A stretch of DNA of 64,000 nt, taken from NCBI RefSeq assembly GCF_011308835.1, contig NZ_JAAOHY010000004.1:248001-312000 (forward strand). Direction: 5' to 3'. Source of the DNA: Paracoccus xiamenensis. GTDB lineage: Bacteria > Pseudomonadota > Alphaproteobacteria > Rhodobacterales > Rhodobacteraceae. Shown piece after piece: positions 37,967-46,834 of this stretch. The number at the start of each line of letters is the position of its first letter. Position 1 is the stretch's first letter. The notes beneath the pieces were generated by a model, which was not told the origin of the DNA, did not search any database, and saw only the letters and a program-made list of their open reading frames with translations. The position numbers and the translations under genes were made by a program.

Positions 37967-38617
37967 ATGTTTAACGAGGATAGGCTCATCACCAAGGGCC
38001 GTAAATTTGATCAGGTGCTGGAAGGCGCCCGCCGTGTGTTCATGCAGCACGGTTATGAGGGGGCAAGCGTCGACGATATCGCGCGCGAGGCCTGCGTATC
38101 GAAAGCAACGCTGTACAGCTATTTCCCAGACAAGCAGCTGATGTTTGTCGCGGTTTTCCGCGATGAGCTGGAACGTGAAAAAGTCGGGCGCGACGCACTG
38201 GTCGGGGCAGATCTGCCGATCAACGAGGTGCTGCGCTTTACCGGCCACATGATTGCCAACCACATGGTGTCGGAATTCGGATCGCGCACGCTGCGGCTGG
38301 CCATCGCCGAAGCAACGCGCTTTCCCGACCTCGCCGCCGAGTATTACGAGATCGGACCCCGCGCCGTTCGTCGTGCGCTCGAACGGCGTTTTCATGGTTG
38401 GCAGAGCGACGGCATGCTGCGGCAGGACATTGTCGATCTGAACCTGGCCGCCGACAGTTTCGTGCAGCTTTGCGCGGTGCGGGTGCGCGACCAGGTCATG
38501 CTGATGGGGCGAGATCAGGTCGATGACGGGGCGATCCGTCGGACGGTCGAAAACGCGATCACGGTGTTCCTGCGCGCCTTCGGCACGCCTGCGGCGCTGC
38601 GGCTTCTTGATGATTAG
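37967..38617 (+). CDS. TetR/AcrR-family transcriptional regulator
   Basis: Regulator of 216 residues. The N-terminal helix-turn-helix covers about residues 12-60 and includes ILEGARRVF-type helix 1 (here VLEGARRVFMQHGYEGASV), DIAREACVSKATLYSYF and PDKQLMF, all typical of TetR. The C-terminal ligand domain begins at about residue 70 and looks like the AefR-type (TetR_C_7) group. No efflux or enzyme gene lies next to it, so its target cannot be inferred from context; it may control only itself or distant genes. Confidence 0.88.
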   Translation: MFNEDRLITKGRKFDQVLEGARRVFMQHGYEGASVDDIAREACVSKATLYSYFPDKQLMFVAVFRDELEREKVGRDALVGADLPINEVLRFTGHMIANHMVSEFGSRTLRLAIAEATRFPDLAAEYYEIGPRAVRRALERRFHGWQSDGMLRQDIVDLNLAADSFVQLCAVRVRDQVMLMGRDQVDDGAIRRTVENAITVFLRAFGTPAALRLLDD

Positions 38618-38762
38618 GGCGCTTTGCCTGTGACCCTGCTGCCCCGGCAACGGCGTGGCGATGCAGGGCGGGCTTAACACCGGGCTGCTGGACGCGTATA
38701 GGTTGCGCAAGGCCTCGGCATGTCCGGGGCTTGATGCAGGATCGTTTGAACATCAGGGACAG

Positions 38763-39113
38763 ATGAACAGAATGACGAAGACGCCCCGTATTTTCGCCTC
38801 GCTTGCTGCCGTGGCCATGCTGGCCGGTTGTGTTGGCGGTGGCACTGCCGACGTGCCGGTGCAACCCGCCGGGATCGAGCCGCTGCCGACCATGGCCGAT
38901 GACGGCCTGGCCGAGCGCAAGCCGGATCTGTGCAAGGCCAGCACCTACGCCAATTACGTCGGCCAGCCGGGCGCGGTCATCCCGACGCTGGGCATCACCA
39001 AGGACTATCGCGTGGTCGAGTTCCGCGGCATCGAACCGCAGGAATATGACCCCAACCGCATCGTCTTCCGCCTGGACGGGGCCGGCCTGATTTCCGGCGT
39101 AGATTGCGGATGA
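38763..39113 (+). CDS. I78-like peptidase inhibitor family lipoprotein (copy 1)
   Basis: Predicted lipoprotein of 116 residues with the lipobox LAGC at about residues 17-20. After a Gly/Pro/Val-rich linker, the mature domain runs from LCKASTYANYVGQPGAVI to LISGVDCG and has the I78 inhibitor-like layout: an N-terminal Cys, a G-Q/K-P turn, a YDPNRIVFRLD strand, and a C-terminal CG. Characterised I78 proteins inhibit serine proteases. The ATG at 38763 has CAGGGA upstream. Its stop overlaps the start of a second member of the same family by 4 bases (ATGA). Confidence 0.75.
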   Translation: MNRMTKTPRIFASLAAVAMLAGCVGGGTADVPVQPAGIEPLPTMADDGLAERKPDLCKASTYANYVGQPGAVIPTLGITKDYRVVEFRGIEPQEYDPNRIVFRLDGAGLISGVDCG

Positions 39114-39397
39114 GGCTGCCGCATGTTGCAGCCGCGCTGGCGCTAGGGCTGCTGGCCGCCTGCACCCAACCGGAACTGGCGCCGAGCCCTTCGGCCCCGG
39201 GTCCTTCGGATGCCTGTGGTGCCTCGAAACTGCAGGCACTGGTTGGCAAGCCGCTGGGCGCGCTTGACGTGAAGACGCTGCCCAGTGTGCCGCGCCAGAT
39301 CGGTCCCGACATGGCGGTAACCGACGATTACCAACCGGATCGGCTGAACGTCGAATATGACGCTAAGAACATCGTCACCAAGGTGTCCTGCTTCTGA
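39110..39397 (+). CDS. I78-like peptidase inhibitor family lipoprotein (copy 2)
   Basis: Second predicted lipoprotein of the same family, 95 residues. The lipobox is LLAAC near residue 18. The domain reads DACGASKLQALVGKPLGAL and then YQPDRLNVEYDAKNIVTKVSCF, again with an N-terminal Cys, a VGKP turn, a strand with RLNVEYD, and a Cys one residue from the end. Copies 1 and 2 share the pattern but differ much in sequence, so they are an old tandem pair, not a recent duplication. They are translationally coupled. A hairpin follows the stop. Confidence 0.75.
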   Translation: MRLPHVAAALALGLLAACTQPELAPSPSAPGPSDACGASKLQALVGKPLGALDVKTLPSVPRQIGPDMAVTDDYQPDRLNVEYDAKNIVTKVSCF

Positions 39398-39401
39398 ATG
39401 G

Positions 39402-39424
39402 GGCGGGGCCACGCCGGCCCCGCC
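39402..39424 (+). terminator. Strong hairpin after the I78 pair
   Basis: A perfect 9-bp GC-rich stem, GGCGGGGCC with GGCCCCGCC, has a 5-base loop 4 bases after the stop codon. No T-run follows directly (GCTTATTT), so termination may be partial or factor-dependent. Confidence 0.6.
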
Positions 39425-39477
39425 GCTTATTTGCATTTGGCATTGATTGCTGCCTTGCACGGTGTCACCATTCCGTC

Positions 39478-39822
39478 ATGCAAAGCCCCTCGCAGCCGTT
39501 CGTTCCGCAGCCAGACCGAGTCGCCTTTGACCGGGTCGAGCTTGGATCCATCCTTTCGGTCTACGGGCGTATGGTTGCCGCTGGTGAGTGGCGCGATTAC
39601 GCGATGGCCTTTCTCAGCGATGTTGCGGTGTTTTCGATCTTTCGCCATGCGGCCGAGACGCCGATCTATCGCGTGGAAAAACGGCCAAAGCTGCGGCAGG
39701 CGCAGGGGCTGTATGCGGTGATTGCGATGGATGGGCGGATCCTGAAGCGCGGGCATGACCTGGCGCAGGTGCTGCGGGTCTTTGACCGCAAGCTGATCCG
39801 CGCCGTCGATCAGCCGAGATAG
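39478..39822 (+). CDS. DUF2794-family protein
   Basis: Cytosolic protein of 114 residues that matches the DUF2794 family, common in alphaproteobacteria. Recognisable blocks are FDRVELGSILSVYGRMVAAG, WRDYAMAF and RHAAETPIYRVEKRPKLR. No enzymatic motif or membrane segment is seen and no function is known. Its end overlaps the end of the convergent thiQ gene by 13 bases. Confidence 0.82.
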   Translation: MQSPSQPFVPQPDRVAFDRVELGSILSVYGRMVAAGEWRDYAMAFLSDVAVFSIFRHAAETPIYRVEKRPKLRQAQGLYAVIAMDGRILKRGHDLAQVLRVFDRKLIRAVDQPR

Positions 39823-40502
39823 GCGCGCAGCCCCTCGGGCGGGTGATCCAGCAGCGGGCCGGTTGGTTCAGGCGGATGGGCCACGCCGTCCATCACAACC
39901 ACGGTTTCAGGCGCGAACAGCCGGGCGTCGTCGGGGTCATGGGTGACCATCAGCACCGTCGCGCCGTTGCGGTCGGCGATGCGCCCAAGCAGCGCCAGCA
40001 TTTCCGCCTTTAGCGCCGGGCCGAGGGCGGCGAAAGCTTCGTCGAGCAGCAGGATCGGTTGGGCGCGCAGGGCCACACGTGCCAGGGCAACGCGGCTTTG
40101 CTGGCCGCCCGACAGCTGCGCCGGGCGGCGCGTGGCCATGTCCCGCAGGCCGACCTGACTCAGCGCCTCGGCCACGGCGGCGTTCTGGTCTTGCGATAGC
40201 CTCAGGTCGGCGCGCAGTCCGAGGCCGACATTCTGCGCCACGCTCAGATGCGGAAACAGGTTCTGGTCCTGAAACAGGATCGAGACCGGCCGCGCCCCCG
40301 GCGCCACGCCGGCAAGGTCCTGCCCCTGCCAGGTGATCCGCCCAGAACGGAGCGGCACGAAACCCGCGACCATCCCCAGAAGCGTCGACTTGCCCGACCC
40401 CGACGGGCCGATCACCGCCAGCCGAGCGCCAGCCGGTAGGGTGAAATCGGCGACAAGCGCGAAGTCGCCCAAGCGTGCCTCGGGCTTTTCAAAGCTGAGC
40501 AT
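39810..40502 (-). CDS. thiQ: Thiamine ABC transporter ATP-binding protein
   Basis: ATPase subunit (230 residues) of the thiamine or thiamine-phosphate importer. Walker A is GPSGSGKST, the signature LSGGQQSRVALAR and Walker B LLLDEAFAALGP. The Q-loop is in ILFQDQNLFPHLSV and the H-loop in MVTHDPDDARLF. Small size and the AFAALGP form of the D-loop are typical of ThiQ. The start giving MLSFEKPEARLG was used and overlaps the thiP stop by 14 bases. It is the last gene of thiBPQ. Confidence 0.92.
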   Translation of the reverse strand: MLSFEKPEARLGDFALVADFTLPAGARLAVIGPSGSGKSTLLGMVAGFVPLRSGRITWQGQDLAGVAPGARPVSILFQDQNLFPHLSVAQNVGLGLRADLRLSQDQNAAVAEALSQVGLRDMATRRPAQLSGGQQSRVALARVALRAQPILLLDEAFAALGPALKAEMLALLGRIADRNGATVLMVTHDPDDARLFAPETVVVMDGVAHPPEPTGPLLDHPPEGLRAYLG

Positions 40503-42039
40503 GCAGCCGGCCTCCCTTGTCGAACGCCCAGAACAGCGCAAAGCTGATTGCCATCAGAACCACTGCACAGGCCGCGGCGTCGTCCAGACGGTAGCTGTTC
40601 ATCAATTGGTAAAGCAGAAGCGGCAGGGTCGGGTTCCGGCTGTCGGCGAACAGCGTGATGACGCCCAGATCGCCCATTGCCAACGCCGCCGAAAGACCGC
40701 CGGCGAAACCCAATGGACGGGCCAGTCGGGGCAGGGTCAGCAGGCGCAGCCGCGCCAGCCCGTCCATCCCCAGCGAATCCGCCAGCCGTCCGTAATCTGC
40801 CCGCAAGGCGCGTGCGGCGGGGATGAGGATGCGCAGCGCGAATGGAAGGGCCATCACCGCATTGATCGCGACCGTGACCGGCAAAGCCATCTGCTGGGCC
40901 GAGGCGACGCCGCGCAGCATCAGAAATAAGCCAGTCCCCAGCACCAGCGGCGAAGCGACGATGGGCAGCATGCCTGCCGCCTCGACCCAGCGCTGCCCAC
41001 TTGCGACCGCCAAAGCCAGCATCAGCGCGATGCCAAGCGCCAGCGCGGCAGAGATCAGCGCCATCACCACGGATCGCGCCGCCGCCGTCCAGACGGCATC
41101 GGGCAGTCCGACGATATTCGGCAGGCCCTGCAGGATGACATGCGCCAGCGGCGTCAGCAAAAAGGCCGCAGCAAGGGCGATAACAAGCACATCGGCCCCG
41201 CGCCGCCAGCCGGGCGGGGCGGGCAGGGCGATATCGCGGTCAAGCCCGGCGCCAAAGCCTGCCGGCACCGTCACCCGCGTCGACAGGCCCAGTGCCAGCA
41301 GGCACAACCCGACCTGGATCAGCCCCAGCGTCGCGGCCTTGCCCATGTCGAAATCAAAGCGGAAGGCCTGATAGATCGCCAGCTCGATCGTGGTGGCGCT
41401 GGGGCCGCCGCCAAGCGTCAGCGCGACGGCAAAGCTGGTCAGGCAGACCAGAAACACCGCCAGCCAGGCGCCGGGAAGAACCTCGCGCAGCATCGGGCGT
41501 TCCAGGTGGCGGCCCATATCGGCGGCGGAAAAGCCCAGCGATTGGGCCAGCCGGAACCTCTCGGCCGGGATGGCCTGCCAGCCGTGCAGGATCATCCGCA
41601 CCGCCAGCGGCAGGTTGAAGAAGACATGGGCAAGGATCACCCCCTGCCAGCCGAAGATGCTGACCCGGTCGACGCCCAGCAGCGCCAGCGTGTCATTGAC
41701 CAGCCCATTGCGGCCAAAGACCGCGACCAGCCCCATGATCGCCACGATCACCGGCAGGATGAAGGGCGCACCCAACAAGGTGATCAGCAGCCCACGCCCG
41801 GCAAAGCGCCGCCGCGCCAACGCCCGCGCCACTGGCACCGCCAGCACCGCCGACAGGGTCGCCGACAGGGCTGCCTGCCAGATGGTAAAGCGCAGTGCGG
41901 CCCAGTCCCACGGACCCAGTGCCGACAGTCCGCCGGCATAGGCGGCGACCACTGCCAGCGTGCCCAGCACCAGCAGGATCAGCCCGGCCCCGACCCATGT
42001 GCCGGGCGAGCGTGCTATTGTGCGAAGACGCTCAGCCAT
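40489..42039 (-). CDS. thiP: Thiamine ABC transporter permease
   Basis: Inner membrane permease of 516 residues. It is two fused permease halves, as usual for ThiP, each with about six membrane helices and its own EAA-like loop (LAQSLGFSAADMGRHLERP and ADSLGMDGLARLRLLTLP). The N-terminus has one hydrophobic helix (WVGAGLILLVLGTLAVVAAYA). It overlaps the thiB stop by 25 bases and the thiQ start by 14 bases, so the three products are tightly linked. Confidence 0.92.
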   Translation of the reverse strand: MAERLRTIARSPGTWVGAGLILLVLGTLAVVAAYAGGLSALGPWDWAALRFTIWQAALSATLSAVLAVPVARALARRRFAGRGLLITLLGAPFILPVIVAIMGLVAVFGRNGLVNDTLALLGVDRVSIFGWQGVILAHVFFNLPLAVRMILHGWQAIPAERFRLAQSLGFSAADMGRHLERPMLREVLPGAWLAVFLVCLTSFAVALTLGGGPSATTIELAIYQAFRFDFDMGKAATLGLIQVGLCLLALGLSTRVTVPAGFGAGLDRDIALPAPPGWRRGADVLVIALAAAFLLTPLAHVILQGLPNIVGLPDAVWTAAARSVVMALISAALALGIALMLALAVASGQRWVEAAGMLPIVASPLVLGTGLFLMLRGVASAQQMALPVTVAINAVMALPFALRILIPAARALRADYGRLADSLGMDGLARLRLLTLPRLARPLGFAGGLSAALAMGDLGVITLFADSRNPTLPLLLYQLMNSYRLDDAAACAVVLMAISFALFWAFDKGGRLHAQL

Positions 42040-43004
42040 TCTTCCAGCGCGGGCTTGCGCATTTCCTCGGCCTCGGTTTCCGACAGGAAGATGGTGCGTT
42101 CGGGGCGGTCAAGTGCTGCGAAATAGGCCGGAAGCTGGTTGCGCGGCAGTTTCGAGGGATAGGACCAGTTCGCCTCGGCGATCATGCCCTGAAAGTCGGG
42201 CGACAGAACGTAGTCCATGAATTTCGCAGCCAGTTCGGGCTGGTCAGAGGAGGCCAGCTTTGCGGCCAGTTCGGCCATGAAGTAATGGCCTTCGGGGAAG
42301 ATGGCGGCGCGCTTGGTGGTGTCCTGCTCGGCCCCGATGTGATAGGCGGGCGAGGTGGTGAAGCTCAGCACCATGTCCACCTCTCCCTCGGTGAACATGC
42401 CATAGGCTTCCGACCAGCCCGGCGTTACCGTCAGAACCTTCGGGCGCAGCTTCTGCCAGGCCTCGACCGCCTTGTCGCCGTAAACCGACTTGACCCAAAG
42501 CAGCATCGACAGCCCAGAGATCGAGCTGCGCGGATCCTGAATGGCGATCTTCAGATCGTCAGGGGCGTCCAGCAGGTCCTGAAAGGTCGAGGGCGGGTTC
42601 GCCAGCCGGGTCGCGTCATAGATGAAGGCCGTTTCCGACCAGTTGAAGGGCAGAAAGGTGTCATCGGTCCAGGTCACCGGCAAGGTCAGGCCGTTCAGGT
42701 CCTGGCCATGGGGCGCGAACAGGCCCGATTCGCGCGCGCGCAGCGTGGTATCGGTGTTCAGCCCGATCACCACGTCTGCTTCTGTCCGGTCGCCTTCCAG
42801 CATGATGCGGGGCAGCACGTCGCCGGTCACCATCACCAGATCGCAACCGCAAATCTTTTCGAAGCCCGCTTCGATCTTGGGGCCGGGCCCCCATTCGGTG
42901 GCGAAATAGTCGGGTGCGTAAAGGGTGAGTTCGGGGCCTGCGGCCATGGCGGCGTTGGTTGCCGGCATGGTAACGGCCAGCAGGGCTAGGGCGGCAAATC
43001 GCAT
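42015..43004 (-). CDS. thiB: Thiamine ABC transporter, periplasmic binding protein
   Basis: Periplasmic thiamine/thiamine phosphate binding protein of 329 residues. The signal peptide is about 22 residues (MRFAALALLAVTMPATNAAMA). The mature part begins LTLYAPDYFATEWGPGPKIEAGFE and includes ADVVIGLNTDT and FLPFNWSETAFIYDA, which match ThiB/TbpA. The start was placed at MRFAAL because a GAAGGAGGAAG ribosome binding site stands upstream and because a signal peptide begins there; the longer open frame runs into the riboswitch. It is the first gene under the TPP riboswitch. Confidence 0.94.
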   Translation of the reverse strand: MRFAALALLAVTMPATNAAMAAGPELTLYAPDYFATEWGPGPKIEAGFEKICGCDLVMVTGDVLPRIMLEGDRTEADVVIGLNTDTTLRARESGLFAPHGQDLNGLTLPVTWTDDTFLPFNWSETAFIYDATRLANPPSTFQDLLDAPDDLKIAIQDPRSSISGLSMLLWVKSVYGDKAVEAWQKLRPKVLTVTPGWSEAYGMFTEGEVDMVLSFTTSPAYHIGAEQDTTKRAAIFPEGHYFMAELAAKLASSDQPELAAKFMDYVLSPDFQGMIAEANWSYPSKLPRNQLPAYFAALDRPERTIFLSETEAEEMRKPALEEWLSVFAQ

Positions 43005-43051
43005 CGCTTCCTCCTTCGTCAGTAGGGCTTCGGAAAGAAGGGGCAGCGAAA

Positions 43052-43128
43052 CCTTCCCTCCGCCGGGGTTAGCCGGATCAGGTTCTACGGGTCCGCAAAC
43101 GCGTCTCAGCCGGACGGCCCCCCGAGGC
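43052..43128 (-). promoter_or_regulatory. TPP (THI-box) riboswitch upstream of thiBPQ
   Basis: On the minus strand the conserved elements of the thiamine pyrophosphate riboswitch are all present: GGGGGG near the start, GGCTGAGA, ACCCGTAGAACCTGATC, and CCGGC-GAGGGA at the end. It ends about 50 bases before the thiB start. Bound TPP would be expected to turn down thiBPQ; the nearby ribosome binding site suggests control of translation, but this is inferred. Confidence 0.96.
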
Positions 43129-43249
43129 GAGCCAAGCATGGGCAAACCCGCGCGCGCGCGCAAGGGCGATCTTCGTGCGGTGACGGCGCCGCCTGCGCCT
43201 TGCCGCAGCGGGCGCGGGCCGCTAACGAAGGGGGCAAAGGAGATCCGTG

Positions 43250-44350
43250 ATGAGCCTGAACAGCTTTGGCCATGTTTTCCGCGTCACCACTTGGGGCGAA
43301 AGCCACGGGCCGGCGCTTGGCGCTGTCGTCGACGGCTGTCCTCCGGGCGTGCCCCTGACCGAGGAATGGATCCAGCCCTTCATGGATCGCCGCCGGCCCG
43401 GCACGTCGAAAAACACCACTCAGCGGCAAGAGGCCGACCGGGTCCGCATCATGTCGGGCGTGTTCGAGGGGCGGACGACCGGCACGCCGATCATGCTGAT
43501 GATCGAAAATACCGACCAGCGGTCCAAGGATTACGGCGACATCGCGCAGGCATTCCGGCCGGGCCATGCCGACATCACCTATCAGCAGAAATACGGCATT
43601 CGCGATTATCGCGGCGGCGGGCGTTCCAGCGCGCGCGAAACCGCCGCGCGGGTCGCAGCGGGCGCGGTGGCGCAGGCGGTGCTGGGCGAATTGGCGCCGG
43701 GGTTGCAGATCCTCAGCTATATGGTCCAGATGGGTGAGATGCGGCTGGACCCGGCCCGCTTCGACGAGGCCGCCATTGCCCGGAACCCGTTCTTCCTGCC
43801 CGACGCCAGCGCCGCGCAGGCATGGGAGGATTACCTGACCGGCATCCGCAAGGCGCAGAACAGTGTCGGCGCCGCGGTCGAGGTGCTGATCCGCGGCTGC
43901 CCGCCCGGCCTTGGCGCGCCGGTTTACGGCAAGCTCGACACCGAACTGGCCGCCGCGATGATGTCGATCAACGCCGTGAAGGGCGTCGAGATCGGCGAGG
44001 GGATGCAGGCCGCCGCGCTGACCGGCACCGAAAACGCCGACGAGATCCGCATGGGACCGAACGGCCCCGAATATCAGTCGAACCATGCCGGCGGGATACT
44101 GGGCGGGATTTCGACCGGACAGGACATCGTGGTGCGTTTCTCGGTCAAGCCGACCAGTTCGATCCTGACGCCGCGCCGGACCATCAATGCCAAGGGCGAG
44201 GAGATCGACCTGATCACCAAGGGCCGCCACGATCCTTGTGTCGGCATCCGCGCCGTGCCCGTGGCCGAAGCGATGGCGGCCTGCGTGATCCTGGACCAGT
44301 TGATGCTGGACCGGGCCCAGACCGGCGGTCAGCGAGGGCGGATCGGCTAG
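43250..44350 (+). CDS. aroC: Chorismate synthase
   Basis: AroC makes chorismate from EPSP with reduced FMN, the last common step of aromatic amino acid synthesis. The 366-residue protein starts [20 protein letters not shown] and contains signature 1 (GESHGPALG), [12 protein letters not shown] (signature 3 area) and the block [11 protein letters not shown]. Length and order are typical. A GTG lies directly before the ATG; the ATG was preferred. An AAAGGAG site precedes it. The gene is divergent from thiBPQ and appears to be alone in its transcription unit. Confidence 0.97.
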   Translation: MSLNSFGHVFRVTTWGESHGPALGAVVDGCPPGVPLTEEWIQPFMDRRRPGTSKNTTQRQEADRVRIMSGVFEGRTTGTPIMLMIENTDQRSKDYGDIAQAFRPGHADITYQQKYGIRDYRGGGRSSARETAARVAAGAVAQAVLGELAPGLQILSYMVQMGEMRLDPARFDEAAIARNPFFLPDASAAQAWEDYLTGIRKAQNSVGAAVEVLIRGCPPGLGAPVYGKLDTELAAAMMSINAVKGVEIGEGMQAAALTGTENADEIRMGPNGPEYQSNHAGGILGGISTGQDIVVRFSVKPTSSILTPRRTINAKGEEIDLITKGRHDPCVGIRAVPVAEAMAACVILDQLMLDRAQTGGQRGRIG

Positions 44351-44388
44351 GCGATTCGCAGGTCGCGTTACAATTCAGCAGAACCCAG

Positions 44389-44410
44389 CGGGCCGCCAAT
44401 GTGCGGCCCG
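44389..44410 (+). terminator. Hairpin after aroC
   Basis: An 8-bp stem, CGGGCCGC with GCGGCCCG, with a 6-base loop stands 39 bases after the aroC stop and is followed by TTGTGATTTT. It probably ends the aroC transcript before the Pho-controlled promoter. Confidence 0.55.
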
Positions 44411-44455
44411 TTGTGATTTTCTGCGCGGTTTCAACCGGATGCCCTGCCTGTGGGC

Positions 44456-44484
44456 TTGTCACGAAATTGTCACAAACCCGTCGC
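44456..44484 (+). promoter_or_regulatory. Pho box (PhoB binding site) upstream of pstS
   Basis: Two identical 7-base units, TTGTCAC, are separated by GAAA, which gives the 11-base period of PhoB half-sites. A weaker third unit, CCGTCGC, follows at the same spacing. The site ends about 75 bases before the pstS start. PhoB is encoded at the end of the same operon, so the operon is probably under positive feedback during phosphate starvation. Confidence 0.8.
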
Positions 44485-44559
44485 ATAAGCTTCGTATTCC
44501 CGGCCTAGGGAATGCGCAGGCCAATTCGTGCCACCCTAAAAGCGTTCAGGAGTGATCCT

Positions 44560-45591
44560 ATGAAATCCGTCAAGCTTGCCGTTTCGGCCATTGCCATCAT
44601 CGCCGCCAGCGCCTCGGTCGCCTCGGCCCGCGATCAGGTTCAGGTGTCCGGCTCGTCGACCGTTCTGCCCTATGCGACCATCGTCGCTGAAGCCTTCGCC
44701 GAAAACACCGACTTTGCCGCGCCTGTCGTAGAAGGCGGCGGTTCCTCGGCCGGGCTGAAGCAGTTCTGCGAAGGCGTGGGCGAAAACACCATCGACGTCG
44801 CCAATGCCAGCCGCAAGATCAAGGATGCCGAGATCGAGACCTGCAAGGCCAACGGCGTCGCCAATATCGTCGAGGTCCAGTTCGGCTATGACGGCATCGT
44901 CTTCGCCTCGGACGCAGCCGGCGCCGATTTCGTGCTGACCCCGAAAGACGTGTTCCTGGCGCTTGCCAAGGATGTGGCCACGGATGGCGCGGTTTCCGCC
45001 AACGCCGCCACCAAGTGGTCTGACGTGAACCCCGAGCTGCCCGATCAGGACATCCTGGTCTTCGTGCCCGGCACCAAGCACGGCACCCGCGAAGTGTTCG
45101 AGGAAAAAGTCCTGATCGCCGGCTGCGAAGAAGCGGGCGCGATGGAAGCCTTTGCCGCCGCCAATGGCGGTGACGAAGATGCCGCTGAAGACGCCTGCAA
45201 GGCGCTGCGCACCGATGGCAAATCGGTCGATATCGACGGCGACTATACCGAGACCCTGGCCCGCATCGACAGCAACAAGAACGGCGTCGGCGTGTTCGGT
45301 CTGTCCTTCTATGAAAACAACACCGACAAGCTGAAAGTCGCGACCATCAATGGCGTGACACCTTCGGTCGACAGTGTGGCTTCGGGCGAATACCCGGTTT
45401 CGCGCCCGCTGTATTTCTACGTCAAGAAGGACCACATCGGCGTCATCCCGGGCCTGAAGGAATATGCCGAGTTCTTCGTCTCGGATGAGATCGCAGGCAC
45501 CGATGGCCCGCTGGCCGCTTACGGCCTGGTCCCGGATCCGCAGCTGGCCGACGTCCAGAAGAACGTCGCCGACGAAGCCGTGATGCAGTAA
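44560..45591 (+). CDS. pstS: Phosphate ABC transporter, periplasmic binding protein
   Basis: Periplasmic high-affinity phosphate-binding protein of 343 residues. The Sec signal peptide (about 23 residues) ends in SVASA. Phosphate-binding blocks include VSGSSTVLPYATIVAEAF, VEGGGSSAGLKQFC and, later, VFVPGTKHGTREVFE, which resembles the second phosphate-contact loop. A CAGGAG site precedes the ATG. It is the first gene of pstSCAB-phoU-phoB and is followed by a hairpin before pstC. Confidence 0.93.
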   Translation: MKSVKLAVSAIAIIAASASVASARDQVQVSGSSTVLPYATIVAEAFAENTDFAAPVVEGGGSSAGLKQFCEGVGENTIDVANASRKIKDAEIETCKANGVANIVEVQFGYDGIVFASDAAGADFVLTPKDVFLALAKDVATDGAVSANAATKWSDVNPELPDQDILVFVPGTKHGTREVFEEKVLIAGCEEAGAMEAFAAANGGDEDAAEDACKALRTDGKSVDIDGDYTETLARIDSNKNGVGVFGLSFYENNTDKLKVATINGVTPSVDSVASGEYPVSRPLYFYVKKDHIGVIPGLKEYAEFFVSDEIAGTDGPLAAYGLVPDPQLADVQKNVADEAVMQ

Positions 45592-45598
45592 CACAGCA

Positions 45599-45626
45599 GG
45601 CCGGGCGGCGTATCTGCCGCCCGGTC
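45599..45626 (+). terminator. Stem-loop attenuator between pstS and pstC
   Basis: A perfect 9-bp stem, CCGGGCGGC with GCCGCCCGG, and a 6-base loop begin 10 bases after the pstS stop. No T-run follows, so it may protect the pstS message from 3' decay or reduce readthrough, giving more PstS than permease. Confidence 0.6.
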
Positions 45627-45649
45627 CGCCCGTCCTTCGGGGGGAAGTC

Positions 45650-46834
45650 ATGCCCGTCATGTGGATTGTCCTGATCGTGCTGATGCTGGCGACGGCCGGC
45701 TTCGTGCTGGCCCAACGCCGCGCCCTTGCCTCGGCTGAGGGGGATGCCCGGCGGCTGCATTCGCGGCCCGCTTATTACGGCTGGAATGCGGCGCTGAGTG
45801 CGCTGTTGCCCGGGCTGCTGGTCCTGGGGCTGTGGCGGATGGCGATGCCGCCTTCGGCCGTGATGGCCGCGGCCGCGCTGATCGCCGCGCTGGCAGGCGT
45901 GGCCGTGGCGCTGCGCAGCACCAATGCCGATTTCCGCGCCCGCAACCGGGTCGAGCAGGTCGTGCGCGGGCTGCTGATCGTCTGCGCCTCGGTCGCCATT
46001 GCCACCACGATCGGCATCATCCTGTCGCTGGTCTTCGAATCGGCGCAGTTCTTCCGCATCTATCCCTGGCAGGATTTCCTGTTCGGCACCGAATGGACGC
46101 CCAGCTTTGGCGGCGGGTCCGAACTGGGGATGCTGCCGCTGCTGTGGGGAACGTTGTATATCTCGCTCATCGCGCTGCTGGTGGCGGTGCCGATCGGGCT
46201 GTTCGCCGCAATCTACATGTCCGAATATGCCAGCCCGCGCGTCCGCGCCTGGGTAAAGCCCGCCATCGAGATCCTGGCCGGTATCCCCACCATCGTTTAC
46301 GGCCTGTTCGCGCTGGTGACGGTCGGGCCCTTGCTGCGCGACTGGATCGCCCAGCCGGCTGGACTGGGTGACAGCGGGTCGTCGGTGATGACGGCGGGGA
46401 TCGTCATGGGGATCATGTTGATCCCCTTCGTCAGCTCGCTGTCGGATGACATCATCAACGCCGTGCCGCAAAGCCTGCGCGACGGCAGCCTGGGCCTTGG
46501 GTCCACCCCGTCGGAAACCATCCGCAACGTGGTTCTGCCTGCCGCCCTGCCGGGGATCGTCGGCGCCATCCTTCTGGCTGCGTCCCGGGCCATTGGCGAG
46601 ACGATGATCGTGGTGCTGGGCGCCGGCGCCATGGCCAAGATCAGCGGCAACCCGTTCGAGGCGATGACCACGATCACCGTCAAGATCGTCGGCCAGCTGA
46701 CCGGCGACAATGATTTCGCCAGCCCTGAAACGCTGGTTGCCTTCGCGCTTGGTCTGACGCTGTTCGTCATCACCTTGGCGCTGAACATCTTCGCGCTTTA
46801 CATCGTGCGCAAGTATCGGGAGCAGTACGAATGA
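45650..46834 (+). CDS. pstC: Phosphate ABC transporter permease PstC
   Basis: Inner membrane permease of 394 residues. It is longer than the Escherichia coli form (about 320) because of an N-terminal extension with extra hydrophobic segments (1-20, and further ones at about 45-85), common in alphaproteobacteria. The core has the binding-protein-dependent transport region, including LWGTLYISLIALLVAVPIGL and the EAA-like loop SLRDGSLGLGSTPSETIRNV. Its stop overlaps the pstA start by 4 bases (ATGA). Confidence 0.93.
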   Translation: MPVMWIVLIVLMLATAGFVLAQRRALASAEGDARRLHSRPAYYGWNAALSALLPGLLVLGLWRMAMPPSAVMAAAALIAALAGVAVALRSTNADFRARNRVEQVVRGLLIVCASVAIATTIGIILSLVFESAQFFRIYPWQDFLFGTEWTPSFGGGSELGMLPLLWGTLYISLIALLVAVPIGLFAAIYMSEYASPRVRAWVKPAIEILAGIPTIVYGLFALVTVGPLLRDWIAQPAGLGDSGSSVMTAGIVMGIMLIPFVSSLSDDIINAVPQSLRDGSLGLGSTPSETIRNVVLPAALPGIVGAILLAASRAIGETMIVVLGAGAMAKISGNPFEAMTTITVKIVGQLTGDNDFASPETLVAFALGLTLFVITLALNIFALYIVRKYREQYE

